Positions 31,755 through 43,555 of a stretch of DNA of 64,000 nt are shown in pieces (positions within the stretch are counted from its first letter, which is position 1; each line of letters begins with the position of its first letter). Made by a program: the position numbers and the translations under genes. The notes under the pieces were generated by a model. It was not told where the DNA came from and did not search any database. It saw only the letters and a list, made by a program, of their open reading frames with translations. Source of the stretch: Semisulcospira habei (lineage: Eukaryota > Mollusca > Gastropoda > Semisulcospiridae); assembly GCA_036245525.1 (NCBI GenBank), contig BTPG01000005.1:113702466-113766465 (forward strand), read 5' to 3'.

Positions 31755-32351
31755 ACTAATTCTATTTGATCTATATCTGTTGGCAAGAGACTCAGACCTA
31801 CATGGTCCATCGGTGCCTTTAGTTTTGAGACAACAGGTTCACACATAAACTGTGGACAACATTCTCGCCAGCGCGATGCCTGGATCTTCATGAGACATTA
31901 ACAGCCCACTACCGCCTTAACTGTTTAATATACACTTCTGTAACAGATGGTTACGAAACACTACACACAGGTCTAGTTATGGTTCATTTAGATACGGGAC
32001 AATCCAGTTCAGGACAGATCGTCTTAATATCAAATAACTCTGACAATGACTCCGTTCCAGGCTATAAATACAACGGTATCAGTATGAAAAACAGCTAAAA
32101 ATAGACTGACGCGCTAACGACTGCGCGGAATAATTAAGTGCGATTACATCTGTGTGTTTGCTACATGTCGAAATTGCCGTTAAAGTTCATTAGGTGTGTC
32201 GACAAGGCATAATGAACACAAAATGGTGCTGAAATGTGTCTTCAGATTTATGCGTAGTGATACTTTAAGCGTCGCAAAGGTTCATCATACTCGATGTACG
32301 ATCTCTTCTCCTTACCGTCATGAGGAACATGAGACGACAATTACTTACACT
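31755..32351. other. unassigned stretch
   Basis: No gene, palindrome or repeat family recognised. Confidence 0.4.
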
Positions 32352-32644
32352 CAAGAGGTATAGATCTCCATCAGCCCCTGCAATGCAGGGGCTCATGAAT
32401 ATCTATGATCTATACCTCTTGCAGACAGAACAGTAAATTAAACGGTCCGTCTCTCATCATACGTCATGAATGCACGTCCACTACTGCAGGTGATGCAGGG
32501 TCATGATCAGATCATACCTTGCAGACAGACGTAAATTAACGGTCGTTCTCTCATTCATACCGTCATGAAGAAAATGACACGTCCACTACTTACATGCAAG
32601 AGGTATAGAATGCAGGGGCTCATGAATATCTATGCCTATTGCAG
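32352..32644. repeat. HP-A hairpins in a ~115-bp local duplication
   Basis: HP-A at 32352-32424 (CAAGAGGTATAGAT / ATCTATACCTCTTG, concordant change in both arms) and a shortened one at 32596-32644. The sequence between them (TAAATTAAACGGTCC, TCATACGTCATGAATG, CACGTCCACTACT) repeats with deletions, so the hairpin and flank were duplicated. Confidence 0.7.
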
Positions 32645-32744
32645 AGGGACGGTCACAAACAGCAGCTGCTGGAAGGAAGCTAGTGCGCCTATTGCGCTAA
32701 ATGAGGATCTATGTCTCTTGCACATGGGAAGAGCAGGACAGAGT

Positions 32745-33030
32745 AAGGACAGAGTACGACGCACAGTGGAACTGCTGTGTGAGCAGAAGACAATGACAGA
32801 GTACGACGCACGGTGGAACTGCTGTGTGAGCAGAAGACAATGACAGAGTACGACGCACAGTGGAACTGCTGTGTGAGCAGAAGACAATGACAGAGTACGA
32901 CGCACAGTGGAACTGCTGTGTGAGCAGAAGACAATGACAGAGTACGACGCACAGTGGAATTGCTGTGTGAGCAGAAGACAATGACAGAGTACGACGCACA
33001 GTGGAATTGCTGTGTGAGCAGAAGACAATG
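32745..33030. repeat. 47-bp minisatellite, 6 units
   Basis: GACAGAGTACGACGCACAGT ... GAGCAGAAGACAAT repeats six times with one or two changes. Minus-strand ORFs (SYSVIVFCSH repeats) are its translation. Confidence 0.96.
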
Positions 33031-33478
<448 letters not shown>

Positions 33479-33824
33479 CAGCGACTAGAGCCCGCGTTTG
33501 AGGATAGACAAGCTTGACATTTTAGGATATTGTCCATAAAAAATTTATCTCGAGACCTTTTTTTTTTTTTATTTTTTTTTTTATTAAGATGCTCATTGGC
33601 GAGAAAATGGCTGTTTCACAAAAACCGGTTGATCCACACTGAAGTCCGTAATTTTTCTTTTTTTTAAATAGATATTTTGCATATAAAAAGGGAGATATCG
33701 AATGAGTTCGTTAACCAGCATAGAACTTTTTGAGTGATTATTAAATATATATTTTCACGTTTTTGGGATTAATTTCACGAATTATATGGGTTAATCTTAA
33801 AACAATTAAATCTTTTTTACGAAA

Positions 33825-34160
33825 AAAACTTTCTTCTCATTAATAATCGCATGATTTTTTTAATACGGTATTTACATAAGCCTACAGTTTGTCTCGGCTG
33901 TCGGGTACGATTAGGTCAATTGTGACTTGTATGCCCTAGGTGTGAAAATCAGACAATTTTCTGCACCACTTTTTCGAAGTCATTTGTAAAACAGCTGACA
34001 TAACTTTAATTTTTCCTTCACGAAGAAACCTATCTTCTCATTAATGATTGTTATTGAACAGTGTTTGCATAAGCCTGCTGTTTGTCCCGGCCCTGGGGTA
34101 CGATTAGGTCAAAATGGTGACCTGTAAGCCCTAGGCGTGAAAATCAGCAAGAAAATTGCA
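33825..34160. repeat. diverged tandem duplication, ~170 bp x 2
   Basis: TTCTTCTCATTAATAATCGC / ATCTTCTCATTAATGATTGT, then GGGTACGATTAGGTCAA and CCCTAGGTGTGAAAATCAG / CCCTAGGCGTGAAAATCAG occur in the same order twice. Confidence 0.8.
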
Positions 34161-34324
34161 AAGTTGATTCTCTGATACGTCAAATGTTAGTACTGCGATG
34201 AGTGATGTGTAACATCGAGTCGTCACTATGAACACAGCGTCGTGGGACTAATGATGCCATGACGTGAAGCTTGAGGTGACGTCATTTCGATGCTCGTGCT
34301 ATTATTCTTCTTCAGAATAGCTAT

Positions 34325-34555
34325 GCTACCCCAGACCACAGAGCTTACGAATGGCGGGAATCGCCGTGTGTCCGTCTTTATTTACGTGTACCAGTGTGTG
34401 TGGATCAAAGGGTGGCTTAGAGTAGAAGGAGATGGATTCCTGTCGCTACGCGAGCCCACAGAGCGTACTAATAGCGGGAAGCGCCGTGTGTCCGTCTTTA
34501 TTTGTGTGCGCAACGTGTGTGTTGATCAGAGATTGGCTTAGAGAGGAGGGAAATG
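34325..34555. repeat. tandem duplication, ~117 bp x 2
   Basis: CGCCGTGTGTCCGTCTTTAT appears in both units; flanks CACAGAGCTTACGAATGGCG / CACAGAGCGTACTAATAGCG are clearly related. Confidence 0.88.
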
Positions 34556-34659
34556 GATTTCAGAAACACGGTCAGCGTCCAAAGGCAGCTAAAGGGTTAA
34601 CAGCGGTACGACAATGACATAGAGCTATCTGCAATCAGGACGACTGTGTGTAATCAGAT

Positions 34660-34965
34660 TTAACCCCTTCGATACCAACCGTCGTAAACTATGTTCCTAA
34701 CGGCTGGGGTTTTTTTGGTGGTGAGTTTACGAAGGTAAAGCACCAGCTGTCCAAACAAGATGGGCAGGAGGTGGTGTCAGCATCAGGCACATATCACAGG
34801 CAAACATAGGCAAAGAACCCCAGCCCTTCAAGGAACATGGACACAAATGGATGTCAGCAAGAGGCATAGATCCTCATGAGCCCCCGCAAGTGCGGGGGTT
34901 CATGAGGATCTATGTCTCTTGCAGTTGGATCATTTTGATACATTTCTCGGCAGTGAAGGGGTTAA
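34660..34965. mobile_element. HP-A MITE, full length (~306 bp)
   Basis: TTAACCCCTTCGATACCAAC to CTCGGCAGTGAAGGGGTTAA; hairpin 34857-34922. The left half is longer than in the 6609 copy. Confidence 0.88.
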
Positions 34966-35683
34966 CCAATATTTGAAATTTTCTGCAGGTTGGTTCTATA
35001 ACCAGTGTAACCTTGAAGTGAAAAAGTGAAAAGGGCACTGAAATACAACAAAACCATCTGCTGAAAAGCTTTCAGCATTAGCCCAGGAACACGTCGCAGA
35101 TGTGTTACATTTTTCGACAAAATATGTGAATAAGTTTCTTGTTTAAATATAGTGACAATAACGACATTCATATGGCATACTCTTTTTCAGATCGAAAGAG
35201 CAACAACAAAAATAAACATTGTGCCTGTCAGTCTAAAGGTCTCTCAGAGTGCAAGGCAAACCATATCGCGTGAAGGTTGCACAAGAAGAAAACAAAACCA
35301 GCTGCGTGCGCCTGTGCTTCAGCAAAGTGTCGCGTATGTGGTATGCGCGTGCTACGCGCGCGAGCGGCTTTCCAGTCTTCATTGAGACGCTGCTGGGATG
35401 GAGGTGTAGAGGCCGGTGGGGGGTTGGGGACGTCACCCGGTATCGAACGGTACACGGCGATCGATATTGTGGCCTAGTGTTTCGTTGGAAACCGAAGAAA
35501 TACAGCAGGGAATAGCTGTACAGAGCGGCCGGCTCACCACAAGAATGCTTGCATGCTAGCCAGCATTTTCAAGACTGCAACCGCGCTTCCTAGATTTACA
35601 AGACGTCCTCTCGTGACCACTGCCGGCTGTGGAAGATGGATCGACCAAGAGATTGTAACCTCTTAACTGTCGGCGGATGCAAA
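34966..35683. other. unassigned stretch
   Basis: ORFs of 65-90 codons at 35150-35515 overlap on both strands with no features recognised. An HP-D start fragment (GAAGATGGATCGACCAAG) is at 35631. Confidence 0.4.
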
Positions 35684-35775
35684 TTAACCCTGTGGCTGTC
35701 GGCAGCGGTTTTTGTCGAGGTGATTCCTGCAGGAATCGTATCGACAAAAACCGCTACCGACAGGCAAATGGTCAA
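35684..35775. mobile_element. HP-C palindromic element
   Basis: AATTAACCCTGTGGCTGTCG to CCGCTACCGACAGGCAAATG; arms meet at GATTCCTGCAGGAATC. Confidence 0.85.
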
Positions 35776-35852
35776 GTTTGTGAAACCATAGTGAACTGAA
35801 ATCCAGATAACCCCGGCTCATCCATCCAAGGAACACGGGTATAAATAAGGCC

Positions 35853-35919
35853 AGCAAGAGGCAAAGAACATCATGAGCCCCCGCATCTGCGGGGGCTCAT
35901 GAAGTTCTTTACCTCTTGC
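35853..35919. mobile_element. HP-A hairpin with covarying arms
   Basis: GCAAGAGGCAAAGAACATCA / TGAAGTTCTTTACCTCTTGC. Two of the arm changes (AAAGAAC / GTTCTTT) are concordant. Confidence 0.88.
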
Positions 35920-36125
35920 AGGTGGGTAGGGTTCGCATTTTCCTAGCAGGAAAGGAGTAAAGAGTAGTGCCAGATTAGCTTGACACCTTCTGCGGGGAGA
36001 GCATCGACAATGAAAGTTGAAGGGTAGCTGGCAGAATAACTTGTTTCCTGAACAGGCATCAGGCTAAAGTGCCACTACCTTTGATCTGTCATGGCGCCAC
36101 CTTCGCTGACAAGAGTCAGGGGAGC

Positions 36126-36246
36126 TGGGGAGCTCAGGAGGTAGAGCTTTCGACTCTCGTCCTAAAGGTCACGGGATCGAAGCCAGCAGGGGTCAAATTT
36201 TATTCAGGCACTATTCGACAGCCAAAGTCGGGATCACAGGCTCCGA

Positions 36247-36279
<33 letters not shown>
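36126..36279 (+). mobile_element. tRNA-derived SINE with poly(A) tail
   Basis: GGGGAGCTCAGGAGGTAGAG resembles an A box, CACGGGATCGAAGCC a B box at tRNA-like spacing; then GGGGTCAAATTTTATTCAGG, as in the SINE at 5190. Ends in an A run at 36248-36279. Confidence 0.82.
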
Positions 36280-36280
<1 letters not shown>

Positions 36281-36333
36281 AAAAAATGTGACAACGTGCG
36301 TTTGGACATTCTGAGTTATTTAGTGGTACACCC

Positions 36334-36376
36334 AATGCGGCCGTCGTGGGCCCGAAGACGTTTTGCTAGTGGGGTA
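36334..36376. mobile_element. HP-B right-arm fragment
   Basis: GCGGCCGTCGTGGGCCCGAA, then GACGTTTTGCTAGTGGGG, matching an HP-B right end. Confidence 0.6.
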
Positions 36377-36576
36377 ACAGCGCGAGTAGCATATTTCTGT
36401 CACATTTTACAGGCTTTAACACCCAGTAGTACGAAGAAGCACAACTATGTAAACAATATCTGAAGTTTCATACATTTGACCTTTGTGTGCTATTTTGCTC
36501 CTCTTTGCAACTCTGAGGGCCTTTGTCACCTTGTTGTCAGAGTCTATCACTTACAATAGTAATAGTCTATCACTTA

Positions 36577-38303
36577 GCATGTGGTAAAGCTCATTTAGAC
36601 TCCTTAGCATGTGGTAAAGCTCCAGGCAATGACAGTGTTCCTCCAGAGGTTCTCAAGGCTGGCAAAAAGAGTATCCTCCTTGACCACCTCCATGAGCTTT
36701 TACTTCAGTGCTGGGAGGAGGGAACAGTCCCTCAGGACATGCGGGATGCCAAAATCATTACGCTCTACAAGAACAAAGGAGACCGCAGTGACTGTAATAA
36801 CCATCGAGGCATCTCCTTACTGAGCACTGTGGGGAAGGTCTTCGCCCGCGTGGTGCTGAACAGACTCCAAGTGTTGACGAACGCGTTTACCCAGAGGCGC
36901 AGTGCGGCTTCAGACCTCAGAGATGAACATTCGACAAGATCTTCTCATTGAGACAACTGCAGGAGAAGTGCCGGGAGCAGAGACGGCCACTTTACATCGC
37001 CTTCATTGACCTGACCAAGGCCTTCGACTTGGTCAGCAGAAGAGGTCTCTTCACCCTATTACACAGGATCGGATGTCCCCCCAAGCTCCTGAAGGTGGTC
37101 ACATCCTTTCATGACGAAATGAAAGGTACCATACAGTATGATGGCTCATCCTCAGAACCCTTCCCGATCCGAAGCGGCGTGAAGCAAGGCTGCGTACTCG
37201 CCCCTACACTCTTCGGCATCTTCTTCTCCCTGCTGATGCGCCATGTCTTCAATCAGTCAGAAGATGGCGTCTTCATCCACACTAGGTGTGAAGGCAGCCT
37301 CTTCAACCTTTCACGTCTGCGCGCAAAGACCAAGGTGCGCAGGGTCCTGATTAGAGAGATGCTGTGTGCTGATGACGCTGCCCTAACTGCCCACATTGAG
37401 GAATCACTACAGCGTCTCGTCAGCAGCTTCGCTCGCGCCACCGATGAGTTTGGGCTGACCATCAGCCTGACGAAGACAAACATCATGGGCCAGGATGTCA
37501 GCAGCACCCCTTGCATCTCTATAGGCGATCACACCCTCCAGGTAGTGGAGAACTTTACATACCTTGGCTCAACTATCTCCAATAACCTCTCTCTGGACAA
37601 CGAACTTGACTCCAGAATCGGCAAAGCATCAACAGCGATGGCTCGCCTGACCAAAAGAGTGTGGAACAACAGCTTGCTTACCATCAACACTAAGATGAAA
37701 GTGTACCAGACCTTTGTGCTCAGCATTCTTCTCTACAGCAGCGAGACGTGGAGTGTGTACACCCGTCAAGAGCGCAGACTTAACCCTTTCCATATGCGCA
37801 GCCTGAGGAGAATCTTGGGCATCACTTGGAAGGACCGTGTTCCAAACACTGAAGTGCTGGCCCAGGCCAATATTCCTAGCATGTACGCACTCCTTTCACA
37901 AAGACGCCTACGCTGGCTCGGTCATGTCTGCCGCATGCAGGATGGTCGGATTCCTAAGGACATCTTGTATGGTGAGCTTGCCTCCGGCACCAGACCAACA
38001 GGCAGCCCAGCGCTTAGATACAAAGATGTCTGCAAGCGTGATCTGAAAGCTGGAAGCCTGAATCCCGCAGACTTAGAAGCCACCACCGCAGATCGTGCCA
38101 GCTGGCGGCTCGCAGTGAAGACCAGCATAAAGCTGAGCGAGGAAAGGACAGAAAACCAGTGGGAGGAGAAAAGGCAGCGCAGACGAAAGAAAGAAGAGCC
38201 AGTGCCCACAGCAACAGTCACAGGCTTCATCTGTAGCAAATGCAACAGACACTGCCGCTCTCGCATTGGACTGATTAGTCACAGCAGGCACTGCAAATTT
38301 TAA
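36577..38303 (+). pseudogene. reverse transcriptase with C-terminal zinc finger, broken
   Basis: Remnant of a retrotransposon polymerase. The first part (to about 36885) encodes GKAPGNDSVPPEVLKAG and NNHRGISLLSTVGKVFARVV. The frame then shifts near 36875-36890, and an in-frame TGA lies at 36924-36926. From 36948 an open frame of 451 residues carries FIDLTKAFD at 19-27, SGVKQGCVLAPTLFG near 76-90 and the catalytic ADD at 141-143. Further on come YLGSTISNNLSLDNEL and the RRLRWLGHVCRMQDGRIPKD block. The last 26 residues form a finger with Cys429, Cys432, His445 and Cys449. GVKQGC and the finger are typical of a widespread invertebrate/fish LINE group whose clade I cannot name from memory with confidence. 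Not functional as read. Confidence 0.88.
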
Positions 38304-38367
38304 AAACGGACTGACCCAGCAAGCGCATATACTCCATTGTCTTCCGAGACAGAAGGATGCCAACAAC
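36577..38367 (+). mobile_element. 5'-truncated non-LTR element with 13-bp TSD
   Basis: AGTCTATCACTTA occurs at 36564-36576 and 38368-38380, directly flanking the element; a third copy is at 36541-36553. The endonuclease and start of the RT domain are lost. Near the 5' end GCATGTGGTAAAGCT is duplicated 31 bases apart. The 3' end is GGATGCCAACAAC. Confidence 0.85.
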
Positions 38368-38626
38368 AGTCTATCACTTAACAAGTACACAACGGTAGCA
38401 GCATTCACCCTCCTTTACCCACAGGCGATTTCTAGGTTGTCAAACCTTTTATCCGCTCTCCGGTAAATTTTCATTTAGTATCTTGGTACTTATCTCTGAC
38501 GTAAGGATCGCGGTCAGATGTCTTCATTCGTAATGGTTTTCAAGTCATGTGGGCAGACATGAAAATGATTGAATGCAAAGAACACAGAAACGACACACTC
38601 TTGAAGTCCGGGGAAACTGAAATTTC

Positions 38627-38823
38627 TTAACTCATATAACCCCGACGCCCTACAGTAGGTGATGTCTCGACCATGATAATTCAAGGGTAGTGCCAGATTA
38701 GCTTGGCGCCTTCACTACCCTTGAATTATCATGGAAGAGCCGTCCTCTAGAACAGGTACGCAGTTGCTAGGTGACACCTCTAAAAGTTTGGAAATCGGTG
38801 GCTTTGGGGGTTAAATGGGTTAA
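38627..38823. mobile_element. HP-D MITE, full length
   Basis: TTAACTCATATAACCCCGAC to GGGGGTTAAATGGGTTAA. Core arms ACCATGATAATTCAAGGGTA / ACCCTTGAATTATCATGG; the centre lacks the second GGCGCC block. Confidence 0.8.
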
Positions 38824-39259
38824 ACATTTCAAAATCCAGATCGGAAACGTGTATATTATTCCACGTCATACTTTAAGTTGCACTTCTTGCACCCTACTCC
38901 CCCCTCCCCCCCCCCCCCACCAACCAAAAAAGAAAAAGAAAAAAAATGTTGAGCATTGTATTCTGGGCCGTAAGTCCATTTAGAAAATGTGATAAATTGT
39001 GTTTACTTGACCTTTCCAAGCGTGCCTTGTAAGTGATAAGACATGGTGAATATGTTATAGCAAACACACACTCAGGATATTTGGTTTTGACATGTTCACA
39101 CCATGTCTTATCGCCTTGAAAACGAAGCTCACATCACCTCGCCCCAACCCGTTCTTTGTGCATGCAACCACACGGCGACCACGAAAATGTCAAAGCACTA
39201 AAATGTCAAGTCTGTTTTAGAACAAGACCACTATAAAAACTGCACAGCAAAAACTTGTA
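38824..39259. other. unassigned stretch with C-run
   Basis: C-rich run at 38901-38920 and A-rich run to 38946. Otherwise nothing recognised. Confidence 0.4.
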
Positions 39260-39474
39260 TTAGCCCCTTCTCTCCCACTGAACGTACAGTTCCGTTTCTA
39301 AAATCTTCGTTCAGTCAGCGACCAAAAGTCACAACCGTACGAAGGAACGTGGAGACAAATTTGTCTCAGCAAGAGGCATAGATCCTCATGAGCCACGCGT
39401 TGCAGGAGCTCATGAGGACCTATGTCTCTTGCGGTTGGATCGCGTTCAGTTTTTCTCGGCAGTGAAGGGGTTAA
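39260..39474. mobile_element. HP-A MITE, full length
   Basis: TTAGCCCCTTCTCTCCCACT to CGGCAGTGAAGGGGTTAA; hairpin 39369-39432 with a shortened inner stem. Confidence 0.85.
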
Positions 39475-39683
39475 GCAAACGCCTTTTTGCAAGAACAAAA
39501 TCGTCGTAGCCGCCGAGAGACCAATTCTCCTATCACGCTATAAGCGGCGAGATCCGTCCGGCCAATGTGCTTGCAGTGCACGTGCTTGCCTATATTTTTA
39601 GTACTGTCGTTACAAGCCGTTACTTGACAAGCGCACAGGATCCAGACATTAACTCTTAACAGAATGACTCATTGGCGGAGTAC

Positions 39684-39685
<2 letters not shown>

Positions 39686-39745
<60 letters not shown>

Positions 39746-39870
39746 GAGGATTTATAAGGCGCCTGGGCATACATGGTAAGATGCTCTATTAAGCTCTATG
39801 TTCTAAGATTATACAGACAAGTTACTTAGTAGGCAAAGAGTTAATAGGCATGTGCTACATCAAGAGAAGT
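39686..39870 (-). mobile_element. R3 retroposon 3' end with (ATT)n tail
   Basis: An (AAT)n tract at 39686-39744 continues into AAAGAGGATTTATAAGGCGC. On the minus strand this is GCGCCTTATAAATCCTCTTT plus an (ATT)n tail, the typical layout of a LINE/SINE 3' end. The 5' border is not clear. Confidence 0.55.
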
Positions 39871-39884
39871 CTTGATGGGGAGAG

Positions 39885-39965
39885 AGTGTCACTTGTCATT
39901 AAAGACCACCTACAGCTACCTAAATGACTGTCTTTAATGACAGGTTATCTCTCATAAGGGTGCTC
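39885..39965. mobile_element. HP-F palindrome, diverged copy
   Basis: CACTTGTCATTAAAGACCAC / CTGTCTTTAATGACAGG, followed by TTATCTCTCATAAGGG as at 3116. Confidence 0.75.
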
Positions 39966-40216
39966 GATTAAAAGAGGATTACAGTATATTCAAAACATAT
40001 CAACAATACCTCAACAATTTCTTTTAGCATTTTCGTAATGCTCAGTGCTATCGCAACTTTACGTCTCAAAACGTGTATGTGGTGCTTTATGATATCGATT
40101 CAGGACCTTACGGCTCCAGGCCGCTAGGTCAAAAATCACAGACCAACACACAGTGATTTTTCACCGGCTTGTTGAGACGCTCCTCCTGTACAAGCATGAC
40201 AACTAACAAGTTCGAC

Positions 40217-40219
<3 letters not shown>

Positions 40220-40306
<87 letters not shown>
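40220..40306. repeat. (CA)n microsatellite
   Basis: About 43 CA repeats. Confidence 0.98.
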
Positions 40307-40309
<3 letters not shown>

Positions 40310-40384
40310 TCAATCTCAAGGAACGTGGAAAAAACAACTCTCGCTGTCTGAGAGAGGGACAAAATCTGACTAAAGAGACCCCAC

Positions 40385-40488
40385 GAGCAACAGGTCCTCG
40401 GCCGACGACGGCTGCAGTTGGCACGCGCACAGCTGTGCCGTGCGCCTGCCAACTGCAGCCGTTGTCGGCCCGAGGGCCTTTTGCACAC
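40385..40488. mobile_element. HP-B palindromic element
   Basis: GAGCAACAGGTCCTCGGCCG ... CGGCCCGAGGGCCTTTTGC; inner stem GCTGCAGTTGGCACGCGCAC and its near-inverse around AGCTGTGCC. Confidence 0.85.
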
Positions 40489-40830
40489 CGAGAAGTGGGT
40501 ACAGCGAGGTTATAACTCTCCGAGTCGATGTTTCGTCGAGACTAGCTTTGCAGATAGTCCGGCCTACCTTGCACTGCCGGAAGTACAAAATGTTTTGATG
40601 GATTCTGAATGATTTTGGGGTGCTGAATTCAAATACGTTGTATGCCACGCTGTCAACATTGAGCGTTTATATTGTATAAAGAAAATCAAAGATGGCCGCC
40701 AGGAAAACACTAATTTTCATTCCGGCATATGTAAGTACAAATCAGACACGAAAACTCTTTTGAAATGGCTCAGTTTGTTAGATTATGCCCAAAGAAATGT
40801 AGTAAATATATAATTTTCTACATCGAATCA
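40489..40830. other. unassigned stretch
   Basis: No recognised feature. Confidence 0.4.
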
Positions 40831-41145
40831 AGGGCGGATCGCGGGAAGGGGAGGGGGGTAGAGGGGGGGGGGGGTAGGGGTCAGAGGTTCCGAACTCCGG
40901 ACCTTCCAGGTAAAAGAGTTTGTCTCTTGTCTTGCTAGTGTGGACATCTCCCCTTTGAGATACTGCCCCCCCCCCTCCCCCCCCATCCCCACCCCACGCC
41001 CCTCCGCCCTTTTTTTTTTTTTTTTTTTTTTTTGGTTTGTTTTTTGTTTTTTCGATCCTTGTCGTTTGTTCGAGATTCTGAGTGATCGGAAAATCTGATT
41101 TCTCCTCTGGGCGCTTTCTGTACAAAGTCCTAAGCGAAAACGTTG

Positions 41146-41176
<31 letters not shown>

Positions 41177-41182
41177 ACAATT
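40831..41182. repeat. homopolymer-rich inverted low complexity
   Basis: G-runs at 40848-40878, C-runs at 40967-40985, a T-run at 41009-41033 and C then CA at 41144-41179. Assembly accuracy is doubtful here. Confidence 0.85.
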
Positions 41183-42990
41183 CATGAGGAAACGTATCAG
41201 CCTCTGCATGTGTAAAAATGGCATTATTTGGATGTTTTTATCGTGAACGCTTAGTCTTCTGTTGTGAATGGTGACTTTTGCCGTGTATCAGTTCACATTT
41301 ACTTCACTCTGATTCTTTCACATCTACTTCTAATGCGGGATTACGATGTGAAAAGGGTTATTGCCTGCTTCACACCATTTGCACGTGCAGAACTTGGTGC
41401 AGGTCACGTCAAAAAGCCCTACGTATACCTTGTATAGGTAACTACAGAGCTGGCACTGGTCTTGCAGCCGCAGTCCATCAGGTTCAAAACTGAATCGGCT
41501 GCAACCTACTGATTTTACATTGTACATGTATTTGGCTTATTGCATCTTAATCCACATTCAAACTGGGACTGATGTCTTACATGGAGATGGAGAACTTGCC
41601 GCGTTCCAAAAACACACATGACGGTGAGCACGTAGTAGTGGGCTTCAAATCTGTCTCATGCTGTCTTCCCATATGGAGATATTTTCCCTCATACTCAGCC
41701 AAGCTTGTCCTGGGCTCTTGGTTGTAGAATAAGCATTTCTTGCCTCGTGGCAGTTGTGTCTCTCCAGTTCCAGAACGCGGCCATCAAAGGACTGAAGCTT
41801 GTTGGAGGCTGTCGGCTGATGATGTGTCACAACTCGTCACGGAGTGTGCATCGAGGATATTGGGCATTACCTTTGCGTGATGTTTTACCGGTATTCGTGC
41901 TGTTTAATCGGTAATGATCTCTGTTCCTGAGCAACAGATAAGAGTGTATGCTTGCTTGGACCGTGGGGCTGTACATGCGACTTTTGCCTTGCTGATGGAT
42001 TGACGGGCAACACAGTTTAATGCTGCTTGGGTGATACCGGGCAAAATCCACGTGCAGCACATGCGCAGTTTTGGTATATCTCATCATGATCGTTGTAACA
42101 GTGCTCAGCGTTGACAAAGTACGATGCTCTTGCTGGTGGGGCGGCCAGGGGACCGTCCTGAGAATTTCACATGTATCGAGAACTTCCGTAGCTCAGACAG
42201 ACCTTGCAACTTGTTCTTCAGCACAGATCTGGCGGTTGTCCGCATTGATCTTCATCAAACAGAACAGTGGCGAGTGCCAGCTCTTGTGAAGAAAGAGACT
42301 CCAAGAAAACAGCTTCAGTGATGATGCAACGATCTCTAGCATCCGTGTATAAATGAACGCAGCGTCCATCTTTGAGCATCCACATTACTAGACTTTGAAA
42401 CTGTTATCTACACAGATGACGTGTTCTTCGCTTTTGTGTTGAACTTGCTATGAAAATCAGCAGTCCATTGTTTCTCAGACTGTTAGCCTATTGTGAATAT
42501 TGACAGCAGCGTCATTCATGACACAACCGGAGTAGACGTTGACAAGTCTTGTTGTAGTTGGATTGCTTGTCACAAAATACATCGATGCAGATGGCGAGCA
42601 CCTCTCTTATCTTGGCATCCTCCTCAGCATCTTCCTTGCCATGGCTCTTGTGATTCTCTTTGTGAACAGCGACGATGTTCAGGACCTCCGATGTCACTCA
42701 TGAATTGTGAGCCATATGGCAAATGTGGACTCGTTTAGAGTCGAACCAGTCATGCCTGACGGTCCATGACCGTAATACATGCAAGTTGTTTCATTGAATT
42801 ATTCTAATCACATGCCACTCCAAAAGCCTTCTTGGTGCCACATGACATACAGTTTTGTACCCAGTTTTGCAGTCGTGCTCTTGTGTATTAACAACCTGTT
42901 GCAGCGGCACAGTCCATTTCTGGTCAGCCTTGTCTGTAAATGGTCTAGAACCGACAGCGGAAAGTACTTGGACACCAATCCTGGTGGGCT
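41183..42990. other. unassigned 1.8-kb stretch
   Basis: Low repeat content compared with the rest of the window. Several 60-95-codon ORFs occur (for example 42512-42697 minus and 42124-42321 plus); none has features I recognise. Could hold host exons or a decayed element. Confidence 0.35.
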
Positions 42991-43001
42991 TATTACAGAT
43001 A

Positions 43002-43033
43002 TGCTCGGCGTTAAACCCAAATAACTAACTAAC
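43002..43033 (+). mobile_element. 32-bp retroposon-tail insertion with 11-bp TSD
   Basis: TGCTCGGCGTTAAACCCAAA followed by (TAAC)3 lies between two copies of TATTACAGATA (42991-43001 and 43034-43044). An extremely 5'-truncated LINE or SINE copy. Confidence 0.82.
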
Positions 43034-43110
43034 TATTACAGATAAAAGTGCGAAGCCGACTACTGACTGAATGAGTACTCTTCAGTTGGCTTAGTCTGTA
43101 TACTACTGTA

Positions 43111-43299
<189 letters not shown>

Positions 43300-43379
43300 G
43301 TGTAGGGGGTTGGGAAGAACTGAAATTCATTATCAAACGTTTCGACAAAAATCCAAATGGCTCTTAGTTTCGGGAATAT

Positions 43380-43555
43380 ATACAATAAACTTCGGATATA
43401 ACAAATCGCCAGGGGACGCAAGGTCTTATTATTCCGAAGTTTGTTATAAAGCAAAGTAATTTACAGCACCTAGAGTGCTGTCGGGACCTCTGAAAAAGTG
43501 TTGTTATATCCGACTTTATTTTATCCGACCTTGTTATAAGCGAAGTAGACAGTAT
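43380..43555. repeat. dispersed repeat K (second copy)
   Basis: AACTTCGGATATAACAAATC ... TTGTTATATCCGACTTTA ... TTATAAGCGAAGTAGACAGT. Same blocks as 17862-18065. Confidence 0.65.

Noticed and set aside
36069..36314. 81-codon ORF ending in poly-Lys
   Set aside because: It covers a tRNA-derived SINE and its poly(A) tail.
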